A stretch of DNA of 64,000 nucleotides from Fen-1258 sp964441505 (GTDB taxonomy: Bacteria > Bacteroidota > Ignavibacteria > Ignavibacteriales > Melioribacteraceae), in contig CAYTUV010000004.1 in NCBI GenBank assembly GCA_964441505.1, positions 81,193-145,192 of the forward strand, in the 5' to 3' direction. Shown piece by piece: positions 36,183 through 44,799 of the stretch. Positions within the stretch are counted from its first letter, which is position 1; the number at the start of each line of letters is the position of its first letter. The position numbers and the translations under genes were made by a program. The notes under the pieces were generated by a model. That model saw only the letters and a list, made by a program, of their open reading frames with translations, did no database searches and had not been told where the DNA came from.

Positions 36183-36797
36183 ATGGAAGATGTAGAAAAA
36201 ATTGTTGAGTTGGGAGAAGAGAAATTCTTCAGAGAAGGATTTTATAAAACAACCATGGATGATATAGCTGCCGAATTACGGATGAGCAAGAAAACAATTT
36301 ATAAGTTTTTTCCCTCAAAGGGTGATCTTGTTGGGGCAATTGTAAAGAACTTTATGAATAAGATGAAAGCGACCGTTATCCCTGTTCTGGGTACAGATAA
36401 AAACGCAATTGAAAAACTCGAGGAGCTGATGAAAATTTTAGCAAGAGTTTCGCAGCGTATAAGCCCTAAAATGCTAGATGAAATGAGGCGTCACTCTCCC
36501 ACTCTGTGGGTTGAGATAGATAATTTCAGAACCGAGATGATGTTTGGAAATTTAACAAAGGTCATTGATCAGGGGAAAATTGAAGGATTGTTTTTTGATT
36601 ATCCCACACCAATAATTATGAGCATGCTTGTTGCTTCGGTCAGATCAATCGTTAATCCCGATTTCATTCTTAATAACAATTTTTCCATTCATGAAGCGGC
36701 AATTACCGCCTTCAAAATTATTATTGGTGGAATTACAACCGAAAAAGGAAAGGAAGTTTTCAACAAAACAATAAAAATAAATCAGAAATCATTATGA
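36183..36797 (+). CDS. TetR/AcrR-family transcriptional regulator
   Basis: The 204-residue protein has the TetR helix-turn-helix at residues 5-50 (GEEKFFREGFYKTTMDDIAAELRMSKKTIYKFFPSKGDLVGAIV) and a helical ligand-binding domain. It is the first gene of an operon encoding an ABC exporter, and overlaps the TolC-like gene by 4 bp (ATGA). It should bind the inverted repeats in its own promoter and let the pump be made when an inducer binds. The arrangement parallels E. coli cecR before ybhGFSR. Confidence 0.9.
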   Translation: MEDVEKIVELGEEKFFREGFYKTTMDDIAAELRMSKKTIYKFFPSKGDLVGAIVKNFMNKMKATVIPVLGTDKNAIEKLEELMKILARVSQRISPKMLDEMRRHSPTLWVEIDNFRTEMMFGNLTKVIDQGKIEGLFFDYPTPIIMSMLVASVRSIVNPDFILNNNFSIHEAAITAFKIIIGGITTEKGKEVFNKTIKINQKSL

Positions 36798-38053
36798 AAA
36801 AGAAGATAGTAGTTGCATTCTTTCTGCTTGGCTCTGTTGTTATGCCACAATCAAAACTAACGCTGGATGAGTGCTACAGCAAAGCCCGAGAGAATTACCC
36901 GATTATCAAACAAAAAGAATACGTTGCAAAGAGTAAGGACTACAGCGTAAGTAACGTTTGGAAAGGATATTTCCCACAAATTACACTCAGCGGGCAAGCA
37001 ACATATCAATCCGATGTAACTTCTTTGCCTATTTCTATTCCCGGAACAATAATCGAATCGCTTACAAAAGATCAATACAAAGCGGTTGCAGATGTAACAC
37101 AGGTAATTTACGACGGCGGAATTATGAGTGCACAAGCCGATATTCAAAAAGCAACAGCCGATGCAGACGATCAGAAAATTGAAATTGAATTGCTGAAAGT
37201 GAAAGATAGAATCAATCAAATTTATTTTGGAATTCTTCTTCTCAACGAACAGCTTGTTCAAACAGAGTTGATTAAAAAAGATTTGAATGCAAGCCTAGGC
37301 AAACTAAAGGCTGCATTTACCAATGGAACCGCAACCAAACAAAATGTAGATGTTTTGAAAGCCGAATTATTAAAAACAGATCAGAGAGAAATTGAATTAC
37401 AATCTTCGCGGAAAGCTTTTGTTGACATGCTTGGTTTGTTGATCAATAAGCGATTGGATGAATCTCAAAAACTAGAACAGCCAGTAATCAAGATTATCTC
37501 GGAGAGTGAATCTATCAATCGGCCGGAAATGAACATCTTCATTTCGCAAGAAAAATTACTTGATCACCAAAACAGTTTAACGCTCTCTAAAATTTTACCT
37601 AAAGCAAGTTTGTTTTTTCAAGGCGGATACGGCAAGCCAACATTAAACATGCTCAAAAATAATTTTGATTGGTATTATATCACCGGAGTCAGGTTAACTT
37701 GGTCGCTATCTAATTTTTACACCTACAGCAACGAAAACGAAACAATTGAGCTAAATAAAAAATCTATAGAGACACAGAAGGAGATATTCCTTCTCAACAC
37801 AAACCTCTCTCTTCGGCAGCAAAGCAACGAAATTGAAAAGCTAAATAAGCTAATCAAGGTTGATGAGGAAATTATTTCTATTAGAACATCTGTGAAAGAA
37901 GCCGCAAAAGCACAGCTTGAAAATGGAGTGATTACATCCAACGACTTTTTACGCGAATTGAATGCCGAAGATCAAGCAAAACAAAATTTGGCAATTCATA
38001 CAATTCAGCTATTGCTGGCTCAACAGAACTATAGACTTACAACCGGAAATTAA
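36794..38053 (+). CDS. TolC-family outer-membrane efflux protein
   Basis: The 419-residue protein has a short signal peptide (MKKKIVVAFFLLGSVVMPQS) and two long coiled-coil halves typical of outer-membrane efflux channels (LDECYSKARENYPIIKQKE, then the second half NFYTYSNENETIELNKKSIE). Such trimers form the exit duct for tripartite pumps. It lies between the regulator and the HlyD-like gene, completing a full pump from inner to outer membrane. It is slightly shorter than E. coli TolC. Confidence 0.9.
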   Translation: MKKKIVVAFFLLGSVVMPQSKLTLDECYSKARENYPIIKQKEYVAKSKDYSVSNVWKGYFPQITLSGQATYQSDVTSLPISIPGTIIESLTKDQYKAVADVTQVIYDGGIMSAQADIQKATADADDQKIEIELLKVKDRINQIYFGILLLNEQLVQTELIKKDLNASLGKLKAAFTNGTATKQNVDVLKAELLKTDQREIELQSSRKAFVDMLGLLINKRLDESQKLEQPVIKIISESESINRPEMNIFISQEKLLDHQNSLTLSKILPKASLFFQGGYGKPTLNMLKNNFDWYYITGVRLTWSLSNFYTYSNENETIELNKKSIETQKEIFLLNTNLSLRQQSNEIEKLNKLIKVDEEIISIRTSVKEAAKAQLENGVITSNDFLRELNAEDQAKQNLAIHTIQLLLAQQNYRLTTGN

Positions 38054-38078
38054 TTATTAATAAAAAATAGATAAAAAA

Positions 38079-39062
38079 ATGAAAGCAAAAAGTCTAAAAC
38101 AGTTTATTCTGTCATTGCGAGAGCAAGGTCCGAAGCAATCTATACCGAAATTGCAATTGCTTCACTTCGTTCGCAAGGACCACTTAATATTTTTAGCTCT
38201 TTCAAGCATCTTATTCGCATGCAGCAACGGAAATGAAAAGTTTGACGCAACTGGAACATTCGAAGCTGAAGAAGTAATTGTTTCATCCGAAGCGATTGGT
38301 AAACTTGTCTTCTTCAGTGTTGAAGAGGGTGCCCAACTAAAACAGAATCAAATAGTAGGCGTTGTTGATACTCTCCAATTATTTTTGAAGAAGAAGCAGC
38401 TCGAAGCATCAATCAAAGCGATATTAAGCAAGCAGCCGGATGTTGCAATCCAACTTTCAACAATTCAAGAGCAAATTGAAACTGCAATCACAGAGAAAGA
38501 ACGGATTGCAAATCTCGTAAAGTCGAATGCGGCTACAACAAAACAACTTGACGATATAAATGCTCAGCTCGATTTGCTGAATAAGCAGTACAGCGCAACT
38601 AAATCGAATCTCACAATTACCAAGCTAGGGTTGCAAAACGAGACTTATCCACTTCAAGTACAGATCGAGCAGATAGAAGACCAAATAAACAAAAGTAAAA
38701 TTAAAAATCCGGTTGAAGGAACAGTATTAACCCGCTATGCAAAACAAAACGAAATTACTGCTAATGGGAAAGCGCTTTATAAAATAGCCGATCTATCTAC
38801 TATGACATTGCGCGCTTATATTAATGGAAATCAACTCGGACAAATTAAGCTTGGGCAAAGAATAAAAGTGTTTGTCGATAATGGAAACGGAGAGCAAAAA
38901 GAAATTAACGGCAAAATTTATTGGGTATCTTCGAAAGCAGAATTCACTCCAAAAACAATTCAAACAAAAGACGAACGCGCCAATCTTGTTTATGCAATCA
39001 AAGTGCGTGTGATGAATGACGGCTATTTGAAAATAGGAATGTATGGCGAGGCTAAGTTCTAA
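38079..39062 (+). CDS. HlyD/YbhG-like periplasmic adaptor lipoprotein
   Basis: The 327-residue membrane-fusion protein joins the inner-membrane ABC exporter to the TolC channel. Its lipobox is LFAC with Cys48. After this come a barrel-sandwich half (FDATGTFEAEEVIVSSEAIGKLVFFSVEEGAQLKQNQIVG), a helical hairpin (about 105-210) and NPVEGTVLTRYAKQNEITANGKALYKIAD. The 34-residue stretch before the hydrophobic helix is unusually long for a lipoprotein signal, and about 70 bp of it match a REP-like repeat with inverted halves (38111-38180). The insert is in frame. An internal start cannot be ruled out. Confidence 0.85.
   Translation: MKAKSLKQFILSLREQGPKQSIPKLQLLHFVRKDHLIFLALSSILFACSNGNEKFDATGTFEAEEVIVSSEAIGKLVFFSVEEGAQLKQNQIVGVVDTLQLFLKKKQLEASIKAILSKQPDVAIQLSTIQEQIETAITEKERIANLVKSNAATTKQLDDINAQLDLLNKQYSATKSNLTITKLGLQNETYPLQVQIEQIEDQINKSKIKNPVEGTVLTRYAKQNEITANGKALYKIADLSTMTLRAYINGNQLGQIKLGQRIKVFVDNGNGEQKEINGKIYWVSSKAEFTPKTIQTKDERANLVYAIKVRVMNDGYLKIGMYGEAKF
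38111..38180. repeat. REP-like palindromic element inside the adaptor gene's signal-peptide region
   Basis: The segment begins GTCATTGCGAG, continues with GAAGCAATCT, and has the partly inverted half AATTGCTTC then TTCGCAAGGAC. This is the general form of the GTCATTGCGAG...CTCGCAATGAC palindromic repeats scattered in many bacterial genomes. Here it is in frame within coding sequence. Confidence 0.5.
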
Positions 39063-39065
39063 AAA

Positions 39066-39995
39066 ATGGCAGCAATAACATTAGAAAATATTGTTAAGAC
39101 GTATCAATCCAAGAAATCAATTATAACTGCAGTTGATGATATTTCTTTCTCGGTTGAAGAAGGTGAATTGTTCGGATTAATTGGTCCCGACGGTGCTGGC
39201 AAAACATCTGTATTTAGAATTCTAACAACGCTTCTGCTTGCAGACAAAGGAAACGCAACAATTCTCGGTTACGATGTTGTTAAAAATTATAAAGCGATTA
39301 GAGATATTGTTGGATATATGCCCGGACGGTTTTCGCTTTATCAAGATTTAACGGTTGAAGAGAATCTTGAATTCTTTGCTACGATATTTAATACGACAAT
39401 CGAAGAGAATTATGATTTGGTAGCAGATATATACAAGCAGTTAGAACCATTCAAAACACGAAGGGCCGGAAAACTTAGTGGCGGAATGAAACAGAAACTG
39501 GCGCTTAGCTGCGCGTTGATCCACAAACCGAAAATTTTATTTTTAGATGAACCTACTACGGGTGTTGATCCGGTTTCAAGAAAAGAATTTTGGGAAATGC
39601 TAAAGCGGCTTAAAGCTCAAGGTATTACAATTCTTGTTTCAACACCATATATGGACGAAGCAAAACTTTGCGATAGAATTGCGCTGTTGCAAAATGGAAA
39701 GATTCTGCAAATCAATACTCCGGAAAATATTGTAAGCGTGTTCGGCAACAACTTGTTTGCTGTTCATTCTGAAAATATGTTCAAACTCTTGAATGATCTT
39801 CGGTCATACGATAAAACACAAAGCTGCTTCGCCTTTGGAGAAAATCATCACTTAACTCTAAGCGATGAAAAATTAGGTATTCCGGAAATTGAAGTTTATT
39901 TAAAGAACGCCAGACACAAACACCTTACTATCAAAAAAATAGAGCCCGGCATAGAAGATTGTTTTATGTACTTAATGAAGAAGAATAATGATTAG
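39066..39995 (+). CDS. ABC transporter ATPase 1 (YbhF N-half-like)
   Basis: This 309-residue ATPase has Walker A GPDGAGKT, a strict signature LSGGMKQKLAL and Walker B ILFLDEPTTGVDP. The Q-loop Gln is missing (VGYMPGRFSLYQ) and the switch His is Pro (LVSTPYMDEA), so its own ATP site is expected to be impaired. It is encoded just before a second ATPase (8-bp overlap) whose defects are complementary. In E. coli YbhF both halves are in one polypeptide. It starts 3 bp after the adaptor gene. Confidence 0.92.
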   Translation: MAAITLENIVKTYQSKKSIITAVDDISFSVEEGELFGLIGPDGAGKTSVFRILTTLLLADKGNATILGYDVVKNYKAIRDIVGYMPGRFSLYQDLTVEENLEFFATIFNTTIEENYDLVADIYKQLEPFKTRRAGKLSGGMKQKLALSCALIHKPKILFLDEPTTGVDPVSRKEFWEMLKRLKAQGITILVSTPYMDEAKLCDRIALLQNGKILQINTPENIVSVFGNNLFAVHSENMFKLLNDLRSYDKTQSCFAFGENHHLTLSDEKLGIPEIEVYLKNARHKHLTIKKIEPGIEDCFMYLMKKNND

Positions 39996-40734
39996 TAATG
40001 AAATTGTAATAAAAACAGAAATGCTTACCAAGAAGTTTGGCGATTTTATTGCGACTAACGAAATTTCTTTTGAAGTTTTTAAAGGAGAAATCTTCGGGTT
40101 CCTTGGCGCAAACGGTGCGGGCAAAACTACCGCTATGAAAATGCTGATCGGTATTTCAAAGCCAAGTTCAGGAAAGGCCACAGTTGCAGGATTTGATGTT
40201 TATAAAGAAACAGAAAAAATAAAAAAAAGCATCGGCTACATGAGTCAGAAATTTTCTTTGTACGAAGATTTGTCGGTGAAAGAAAACATCCAGTTGTTTG
40301 GTGGAATCTATGGATTAAATGATTCTGAACTAGAATCTAAAGGAAATCAGTTGCTATCAAAATTAAACATGCGGAATGAAGCAGATAAGTTGGTCGGGTC
40401 GTTGCCGCTTGGATGGAAACAAAAACTTTCTTTCAGCATCGCCATTTTGCATACACCTAAAATTGTTTTCCTGGACGAACCAACCGGCGGAGTAGATCCT
40501 ATTACCCGCCGACAGTTTTGGGACATGATTTATGAAGCGTCGGCCAACGGAATAACAGTTTTTGTTACAACACATTATATGGATGAAGCCGAGTACTGTC
40601 ATCGTGTTTCGATAATGGTTGATGGAGTAATAAAGGCGCTCGATTCGCCGCAGAATCTTAAAACACAGTATAAGGCGGAATCGATGGAAGAAGTTTTTGT
40701 AATGCTTGCACGCGGCGCTAAACGTGGAGAATAA
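39988..40734 (+). CDS. ABC transporter ATPase 2 (YbhF C-half-like)
   Basis: This 248-residue ATPase has Walker A GANGAGKT, an intact Q-loop (YMSQKFSLYEDLS), Walker B IVFLDEPTGGVDP and an intact switch His (FVTTHYMDEAEYC). The signature, however, is degenerate: SLPLGWKQ instead of LSGGQ. Paired with ATPase 1 it gives one canonical composite site (its Walker A with the partner's LSGGM) and one degenerate site. The gene overlaps the ATPase 1 gene by 8 bp and the permeases follow, so the two ATPases are probably a heterodimer. Confidence 0.92.
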   Translation: MISNEIVIKTEMLTKKFGDFIATNEISFEVFKGEIFGFLGANGAGKTTAMKMLIGISKPSSGKATVAGFDVYKETEKIKKSIGYMSQKFSLYEDLSVKENIQLFGGIYGLNDSELESKGNQLLSKLNMRNEADKLVGSLPLGWKQKLSFSIAILHTPKIVFLDEPTGGVDPITRRQFWDMIYEASANGITVFVTTHYMDEAEYCHRVSIMVDGVIKALDSPQNLKTQYKAESMEEVFVMLARGAKRGE

Positions 40735-40743
40735 AACATAGTT

Positions 40744-41847
40744 ATGAAACAATTGTTAACATTCATACGAAAAGAATTTCATCATATATTGCGCGACAGA
40801 CGCTCAATGCTTGTTCTAATTGGCTTGCCAATTGTTCAGCTTCTCATTTTCGGATTTGCTATTACCAACGAAGTGCGCAACACAAACATTGCAATTTTAG
40901 ATAACGCTAAGGATGAAGCAACACAAAACATAATAACAAGAATTGAAAGCAGCCAATATTTTGATATAGACAGAGCTTTAATAACAAACCAGCAAATTGA
41001 AAGCGCATTCAAAACTGGAAAAATAAAACTTGCCGTTGTCTTCGCACAGAACTTTCAAAGCGAACTTGCGCACACGAACAAAGCTCAAATACAATTGATA
41101 GCAGACGCAACCGACCCCAACCAAGCAACAACTCTTATTAATTATGCAAGCACCATCATTATGGATTATCAAAACGAATTGAATCAGATTAATAAACTTT
41201 CGTATACCATCAATACCGAAATGAGAATGCTATATAATCCACAGTTAAAAGGGGCATACACATCTGTTCCCGGAGTAATGGGAATGATTTTACTTCTTAT
41301 CTCTGCAATGATGACTTCGATTGCGATTGTGAAAGAGAAAGAACTTGGCACAATGGAAATTCTGCTCGTATCACCAATGAAACCATGGTTAGTAATTATC
41401 GGCAAAGTAATTCCTTACTTTATCATCTCATTAATAAACGTTGCTACAATTTTGATTTTAAGTGTTTTTGTGCTTGGTCTCCCAATTCAAGGCAGCCTGT
41501 TCTTGCTAATTGGCTCTACGGTTATTTATCTCTTTTGTGCTCTCTCGCTTGGGCTGCTTATTTCGACAATTACTGAGACACAGCAGGCGGCAATGTTAAT
41601 TTCATTACTCGGATTAATGTTTCCGGTGGTAATGTTAAGTGGATATGCTTTTCCGGTTGCAAACATGCCTCTTGTTCTGCAGGTTCTTTCAAATCTTGTC
41701 CCGGCAAAATGGTATATCATTATTGTTAAAGGCGTGATGATAAAAGGGATAGGCATAACACAAATCTGGAAAGAACTGTTAATACTTCTAACGATGACAG
41801 TCATATTTTTAATAATAAGCATCAAACGATTTAAGATTAGGTTGTGA
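40744..41847 (+). CDS. ABC-2 type permease 1 (YbhS-like)
   Basis: The 367-residue protein has an N-terminal helix (SMLVLIGLPIVQLLIFGFAI), a periplasmic domain of about 140 residues with the hallmark sequence NTNIAILDNAKDEATQ, and five more helices from about 175. These include the conserved KEKELGTMEILLVSPMKPWLVIIGKVIPYF. It forms the membrane channel with permease 2. Its end overlaps the next gene by 4 bp. Substrates of relatives include drugs and cephalosporin-like compounds; here unknown. Confidence 0.9.
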   Translation: MKQLLTFIRKEFHHILRDRRSMLVLIGLPIVQLLIFGFAITNEVRNTNIAILDNAKDEATQNIITRIESSQYFDIDRALITNQQIESAFKTGKIKLAVVFAQNFQSELAHTNKAQIQLIADATDPNQATTLINYASTIIMDYQNELNQINKLSYTINTEMRMLYNPQLKGAYTSVPGVMGMILLLISAMMTSIAIVKEKELGTMEILLVSPMKPWLVIIGKVIPYFIISLINVATILILSVFVLGLPIQGSLFLLIGSTVIYLFCALSLGLLISTITETQQAAMLISLLGLMFPVVMLSGYAFPVANMPLVLQVLSNLVPAKWYIIIVKGVMIKGIGITQIWKELLILLTMTVIFLIISIKRFKIRL

Positions 41848-42965
41848 TGAGAACACTAATATTTTTATTGAGAAAAGAATTTTTACAAATCATCCGGAAC
41901 AAACTCATTTTAAGAATGATTTTTGCTTTACCCCTAATTCAACTTATTCTTCTTCCACATGCGGCAACCTATGAAATGAAAAACATTACTCTCAGCGTGG
42001 TTGATCATGATCGCTCGGAGTATTCCAGAAAGTTGATAAATAAATTTACTGCTTCAGGATATTTTCTATTGACAGATTATTCCACAACATACAGTCAAGC
42101 GCTTGATCAAGTTGAAAAAGATGTTGCGGATTTGATTGTGGAAATTCCGCAAGGGTTTGAGCGCGATCTAACTATAGAGGGTGAAACAAAAATTATGATT
42201 GCTGCAAATGCAATAAGCGGTCAAACTGCGGGTCTTGCAGTTGCTTATTCCAACTCCATTGTTAGAGATTTTAATAATGATGTCCGTGTAGAGTGGATTC
42301 CCCAATCGCGCTTAAATACAATTCCAATGATTGAAATTACCAGTTCGAATTGGTTTAATCCTCTAATGAATTATAAAGACTTTATAGTCCCAGGCGTGTT
42401 GGCGCTTCTTGTTACTTTGGTTGGCTATCTCATGTCTTCCTTAAATATTGTTAAGGAAAAAGAAATTGGAACAATTGAACAGCTTAATGTATCGCCAATA
42501 AAAAAATATCAATTCATATTAAGCAAGCTCATCCCCTTTTGGTTTCTTGGTTTGATGGTGATGTCTATTGGTTTTGTAATTAGTTTTATTATCTATGGAA
42601 TTTATCCGGAAGGAAGTTTCTGGGTAGGTTATCTTTTTGTAGGCGTTTATTTAATAGCGCTGCTCGGTTTTGGGCTGCTCACATCAATCTATGCCGAAAC
42701 ACAACAACAGGCAATGTTTATCGCTTACTTTTTCATGCTGGTTTTTATATTACTTGGCGGATTGTTTTCGCCAACGGAAAATATGCCCGATTGGGCGCGT
42801 TATTTAACATATATAAATCCGGTCAGTTATTTAATCGAAGTAATGCGTATGCTTGTTCTGAAAGGAAGCAGTTTTTGGGATTTACGTTATCACTTTATCG
42901 TTATAACAGGTTTTGCAATTCTGTTTAATGGATTGGCAATTTGGAACTATAAAAAAACAATATAA
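41844..42965 (+). CDS. ABC-2 type permease 2 (YbhR-like)
   Basis: The 373-residue permease has the same design as its neighbour: an N-terminal helix (RMIFALPLIQLILLPHAA), a periplasmic domain (ITLSVVDHDRSEYSRKLINKF), KEKEIGTIEQLNVSPIKKYQFILSKLIPF, and a five-helix end with LGGLFSPTENMPDWARYLTYINPVSYLIEVMR. It completes the exporter as a heterodimer with permease 1. A DUF3943 gene follows at 36 bp on the same strand. Confidence 0.9.
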   Translation: MMRTLIFLLRKEFLQIIRNKLILRMIFALPLIQLILLPHAATYEMKNITLSVVDHDRSEYSRKLINKFTASGYFLLTDYSTTYSQALDQVEKDVADLIVEIPQGFERDLTIEGETKIMIAANAISGQTAGLAVAYSNSIVRDFNNDVRVEWIPQSRLNTIPMIEITSSNWFNPLMNYKDFIVPGVLALLVTLVGYLMSSLNIVKEKEIGTIEQLNVSPIKKYQFILSKLIPFWFLGLMVMSIGFVISFIIYGIYPEGSFWVGYLFVGVYLIALLGFGLLTSIYAETQQQAMFIAYFFMLVFILLGGLFSPTENMPDWARYLTYINPVSYLIEVMRMLVLKGSSFWDLRYHFIVITGFAILFNGLAIWNYKKTI

Positions 42966-43001
42966 CAACACAAATTTTTTTGAAAGCACAGCGATGGAGA
43001 A

Positions 43002-44423
43002 ATGAAGCACAATAAAAATCATCGATTGATATTTTATATACTCGTATTTTTTGTTGTTGCCCTAAATCAGCAAACCCACTCACAAATAAATTTTTCAAAA
43101 GAACTGCCTTCCGGGATGTCGAAATTTCCATTTACAAATTCACAAGATTCTTCCGTAGAAAAAACTACTATAAAGAAAAATTATTTATTGCCTGCAGTAG
43201 AAGTTGTTGGATTAAATTTTGCCGTCTGGGGTTATCATAGATATTTGAGCGGAGAGGGCTGGTCTAATATAAGTTGGGAATCAATCAAAAAAAATTTTAA
43301 AAACGGATTTGAATGGGACGTAGACGGATATCTCATGAATCAGTTCTGGCATCCATATCATGGCTCTAACTATTTTAATCTTGCCCGGTCAAACGGTCTT
43401 GGGTTTTGGGAATCGGCACCATACGCATTCGGTGGAAGTCTGATGTGGGAATATTTTATGGAGAATGAACCCCCTTCTTATAACGATATTGTAAACACAC
43501 CGGTAACGGGGATTATATTGGGTGAAATTTCTTTCCGTGTTTCGAATTTGCTCATAGATGAAAGTACTGTCGGGTTCGAAAGATTTCTTCGAGAGTTCTC
43601 TTCAACCCTTATTGATCCGATGCAAGGACTCAATAGAATGTTTAGAGGAGATATGTGGAGAGCAGGCGTACTAAATAAACGTTCTGATTTTAACTTAATT
43701 GTGTCAACGGGAGTTCATAACGTTTTTTTCAGCAGTAAGTTAAATAATAGTAAATCTTATGTTACACTAAGAGCGGATTTGAATTATGGGAATCAATTTG
43801 CTGTTGCCGATCATAAAAAACCATTCGATTATTTTATTCTTCATACGGAAGTTAATATTGCACAAGGTGATAACATTGTAGGAATTTTTGCAAGCGGCGT
43901 TCTTTGGGACAATAAATTAAAATTATTCGAAAATTCAAAAAATATCATAGGTGTTTATAAAGAAGTTGATATTCATATCAATACGATTTATAAACTTTCG
44001 GCAACCAGCGTAACCGGACAGATTATCAATACAATCCCTTTCTCATCCTCAACCTCAATGATAAATTATTTTGGATTGTCGGCAATTTTAATGGGAGGCA
44101 CCAATTCACATTATGCCAGCGAACTTGGAAAAGATTATAATATTGGTCCTGGCGCAAGTGCAAAAGTGGGTATTAAAATAAGCTTCGAAAATTTCGGAGA
44201 GCTTTATTCAAATTACAAAAGATACTGGATTCATACATTGAGCGGCGCAGTGAGCGAAGAATTTGTGGGGCTGTTGAATATGGGAATTAATTATCAATTG
44301 TCTAATAATAATTTCTTTGGTTTAGATTTTTTGTTGTACGAGCGTTATGGCGATTATAAATATTTGCCTGATTACACCGATTCGAATACTGCTCTTAGGA
44401 TTTATATCAAACAGAAGATTTAA
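43002..44423 (+). CDS. DUF3943-domain protein, predicted outer-membrane associated
   Basis: The 473-residue protein has a signal peptide ending THSQ. It then has the DUF3943 core (YLMNQFWHPYHGSNYFNLARSNGLGFWESAPYAFGGSLMWEYFMENEPPSYNDIVNTPVTG), a segment resembling lipid A-related barrel proteins. The C-terminal half consists of alternating beta strands ending in an aromatic/basic tail, like an outer-membrane barrel. Function unknown. It follows the exporter operon at 36 bp on the same strand and may be its last gene, so it could act on the exported product at the outer membrane. Confidence 0.82.
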   Translation: MKHNKNHRLIFYILVFFVVALNQQTHSQINFSKELPSGMSKFPFTNSQDSSVEKTTIKKNYLLPAVEVVGLNFAVWGYHRYLSGEGWSNISWESIKKNFKNGFEWDVDGYLMNQFWHPYHGSNYFNLARSNGLGFWESAPYAFGGSLMWEYFMENEPPSYNDIVNTPVTGIILGEISFRVSNLLIDESTVGFERFLREFSSTLIDPMQGLNRMFRGDMWRAGVLNKRSDFNLIVSTGVHNVFFSSKLNNSKSYVTLRADLNYGNQFAVADHKKPFDYFILHTEVNIAQGDNIVGIFASGVLWDNKLKLFENSKNIIGVYKEVDIHINTIYKLSATSVTGQIINTIPFSSSTSMINYFGLSAILMGGTNSHYASELGKDYNIGPGASAKVGIKISFENFGELYSNYKRYWIHTLSGAVSEEFVGLLNMGINYQLSNNNFFGLDFLLYERYGDYKYLPDYTDSNTALRIYIKQKI

Positions 44424-44550
44424 TTTCTTTGGGTTGAATTCCCCGCCGCTTGCGGCGTCATTCCCCCATGCTTTTAGCGGGAATCTATTAGTGGATGCCC
44501 GATATAAAAACATTCGGGCATGGCAAGATACCTCGCTGCTTGCGGCGAGG
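44424..44550. repeat. REP-like hairpin cluster after the export operon
   Basis: This non-coding stretch holds three hairpins: CGCCGC-TT-GCGGCG (44444-44457), ATGCCCGA...TCGGGCAT (44495-44521) and CCTCGCTG...CGGCGAGG (44531-44550). The last, with a GCTGCTTGCGGC core and the later AGGTTCATT tag at 44765-44774, resembles REP palindromes of Bacteroidota. No T-run is present for a clear terminator. Confidence 0.45.
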
Positions 44551-44756
44551 ACATAGGCGTCAACTTAACGATGAATTTTAATTAACAACTCCGGCATTCA
44601 TGCTGGAGAATACAAACTCACTCAAAATTCTGGACTTTAGTCCAAAACAGAGTAACAATTTGGGCTAAAGCCCTTGGTTTTTGTGCTCTTGTTTTTTCCC
44701 CCGACTTAAAAAGTCGGGATTATAGCAATAAACTTCTACTAAGTTGACGCTAATGT
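44551..44756. mobile_element. 206-bp MITE-like element with 17-bp terminal inverted repeats and 9-bp target duplication
   Basis: The ends are ACATAGGCGTCAACTTA (44551-44567) and, inverted, ACATTAGCGTCAACTTA (44740-44756), with 15 of 17 bases matching. Directly outside, GCGGCGAGG stands at 44542-44550 and again at 44757-44765, a 9-bp target-site duplication. Inside are four hairpins: 44589-44608, 44631-44644, 44662-44673 and 44700-44718. No open frame is present, so it depends on a transposase in trans. Removing it restores a continuous REP-like hairpin with its AGGTTCATT tag. Confidence 0.68.
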
Positions 44757-44799
44757 GCGGCGAGGAGGTTCATTAACTCTCTATTCTATATACTCTACA

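Noticed and set aside
44424..44550. CRISPR-like repeats after the export operon
   Set aside because: The hairpins differ from each other and are not regularly spaced; they fit REP-like palindromes better.
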